Source: DATJOJ01 sp035507035 | Lineage (GTDB): Bacteria; Acidobacteriota; Terriglobia; Terriglobales; Acidobacteriaceae | Length of the DNA stretch: 33,838 nucleotides | Assembly (NCBI GenBank): GCA_035507035.1 | Contig: DATJOJ010000070.1 | Span: 1-33,838, forward strand | Direction: 5' to 3' | Part shown: positions 33,280 to 33,838 of the stretch, in pieces | How positions within the stretch are numbered: the stretch's first letter is position 1 | How the letters are laid out: the number at the start of each line of letters is the position of its first letter | The notes under the pieces: generated by a model | Seen by the model: only the letters and a program-made list of their open reading frames with translations | The model's database searches: none | What the model was told of the DNA's origin: nothing | Made by a program: the position numbers and the translations under genes

Positions 33280-33838
33280 TTACTTAATGATCTCCGCGAT
33301 CGTTCCCGCGCCGACCGTGTGGCCGCCTTCACGAATCGCGAACCGTAAACCTTTTTCCATGGCCACGGGCGTGATCAGCTCGATCTCCAGGCTCACGTTG
33401 TCACCAGGCATGACCATCTCTGTGCCCGAAGGAAGTTCCGCTACTCCGGTCACGTCCGTTGTCCTCAGATAGAACTGCGGCCGATAGCCCTTAAAGAACG
33501 GCGTATGCCGTCCGCCTTCTTCTTTCGTCAAGATGTAGACTTCCGCCTTGAACTTGGTGTGCGGTGTGATCGATCCCGGCTTCGCCAGCACCATGCCGCG
33601 CTCCACATCGTCTTTGCCGATGCCGCGTAGCAACAGTCCGGCGTTATCGCCCGCCAAGCCTTCATCGAGTTGCTTTTTGAACATCTCGACCCCGGTGACA
33701 ACCGTCTTGCGGGTATCGCGGAAGCCGACAATTTCCACTTCCTCGCCGACCTTCACCTTGCCGCGCTCGATTCTTCCCGTCACCACCGTTCCGCGGCCTG
33801 AAATCGAGAAAATATCTTCGATCGGCATCAGGAACGGC
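33280..33838 (-). CDS. tuf: Elongation factor Tu, C-terminal part (5' end outside window)
   Basis: EF-Tu delivers aminoacyl-tRNA to the ribosome. The frame is open to the window edge, so only the last 185 or so residues of about 395 are seen: domain II from PIEDIFSISGRGTVVTGRIE with GDNAGLLLRGIGKDDVERGM, and domain III with GGRHTPFFKGYRPQFYLRTT, GDNVSLEIELITPVAMEKGL and RFAIREGGHTVGAGTIAEII at the C-terminus. The GTPase domain lies beyond the window. It is the first gene of the visible rpmG-trnW-secE-nusG cluster. Confidence 0.97.
   Translation of the reverse strand, partial: PFLMPIEDIFSISGRGTVVTGRIERGKVKVGEEVEIVGFRDTRKTVVTGVEMFKKQLDEGLAGDNAGLLLRGIGKDDVERGMVLAKPGSITPHTKFKAEVYILTKEEGGRHTPFFKGYRPQFYLRTTDVTGVAELPSGTEMVMPGDNVSLEIELITPVAMEKGLRFAIREGGHTVGAGTIAEIIK

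Overview
The window is bacterial chromosome, moderately GC-rich and densely coded, with no phage, insertion sequence, CRISPR or rRNA. Protein family make-up (MoeA/MoaC/Mog with a REC-DUF4388 regulator, a YdjM-like hydrolase starting MEPLTHFLTGA, a LysW-like mini-protein, paired secreted carboxypeptidase-regulatory-like proteins) and GTCATTCCGAGC-type intergenic repeats suggest an Acidobacteriota genome, probably class Terriglobia (Koribacter-like). That assignment is inference; no rRNA is present to confirm it.

Layout. Positions 1-4320 (+ strand mostly) hold a molybdenum-cofactor cluster: the 3' part of moeA, a convergent secreted protein of unknown function, then moaC, a response regulator with an output DUF4388 domain, mog and a DedA/YqaA-type membrane protein. 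Positions 4317-7537 (- strand) carry a small polytopic membrane protein, a YdjM-type membrane hydrolase, a diacylglycerol-kinase-type lipid kinase and a DinB-family protein. Positions 7678-12517 hold ligA, a convergent HIT hydrolase and rpsA with a good sigma-70 promoter and a structured leader. Positions 12689-16127 hold two small secreted proteins, a LysW-like zinc-ribbon protein, a secreted M28 peptidase with a C-terminal fibronectin-like domain, and a rhomboid protease. Positions 16209-19736 (- strand) hold pyk, followed without real gaps by an ABM-like protein and an alpha/beta hydrolase, plus a YihY-type membrane protein.

Positions 19746-33838 (- strand) are the classic transcription/translation supercluster in the order tuf, rpmG, tRNA-Trp, secE, nusG, (retropepsin-like protease), rplK, rplA, rplJ, rplL, rpoB, rpoC, ending in a rho-independent terminator. 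The order is textbook except for an aspartic-protease-like gene between nusG and rplK, a 450-bp rplL-rpoB spacer with a stem-loop and a strong internal promoter, and a 202-bp rpoB-rpoC spacer filled with nested inverted repeats.

The most unusual observation is inside RpoB. About 60 residues near its N-terminus form an insertion with four cysteine pairs (two potential zinc sites). The first site matches the N-terminal zinc-binding motif of RpoC, encoded next door, in exact cysteine spacing and in flanking residues. Other points worth checking are the orphan LysW-like protein lacking the usual C-terminal EDWGE, the retropepsin in the ribosomal operon, a probable leaderless ligA mRNA, and several families of short palindromic repeats between genes, including inside the rpo/rpl cluster.
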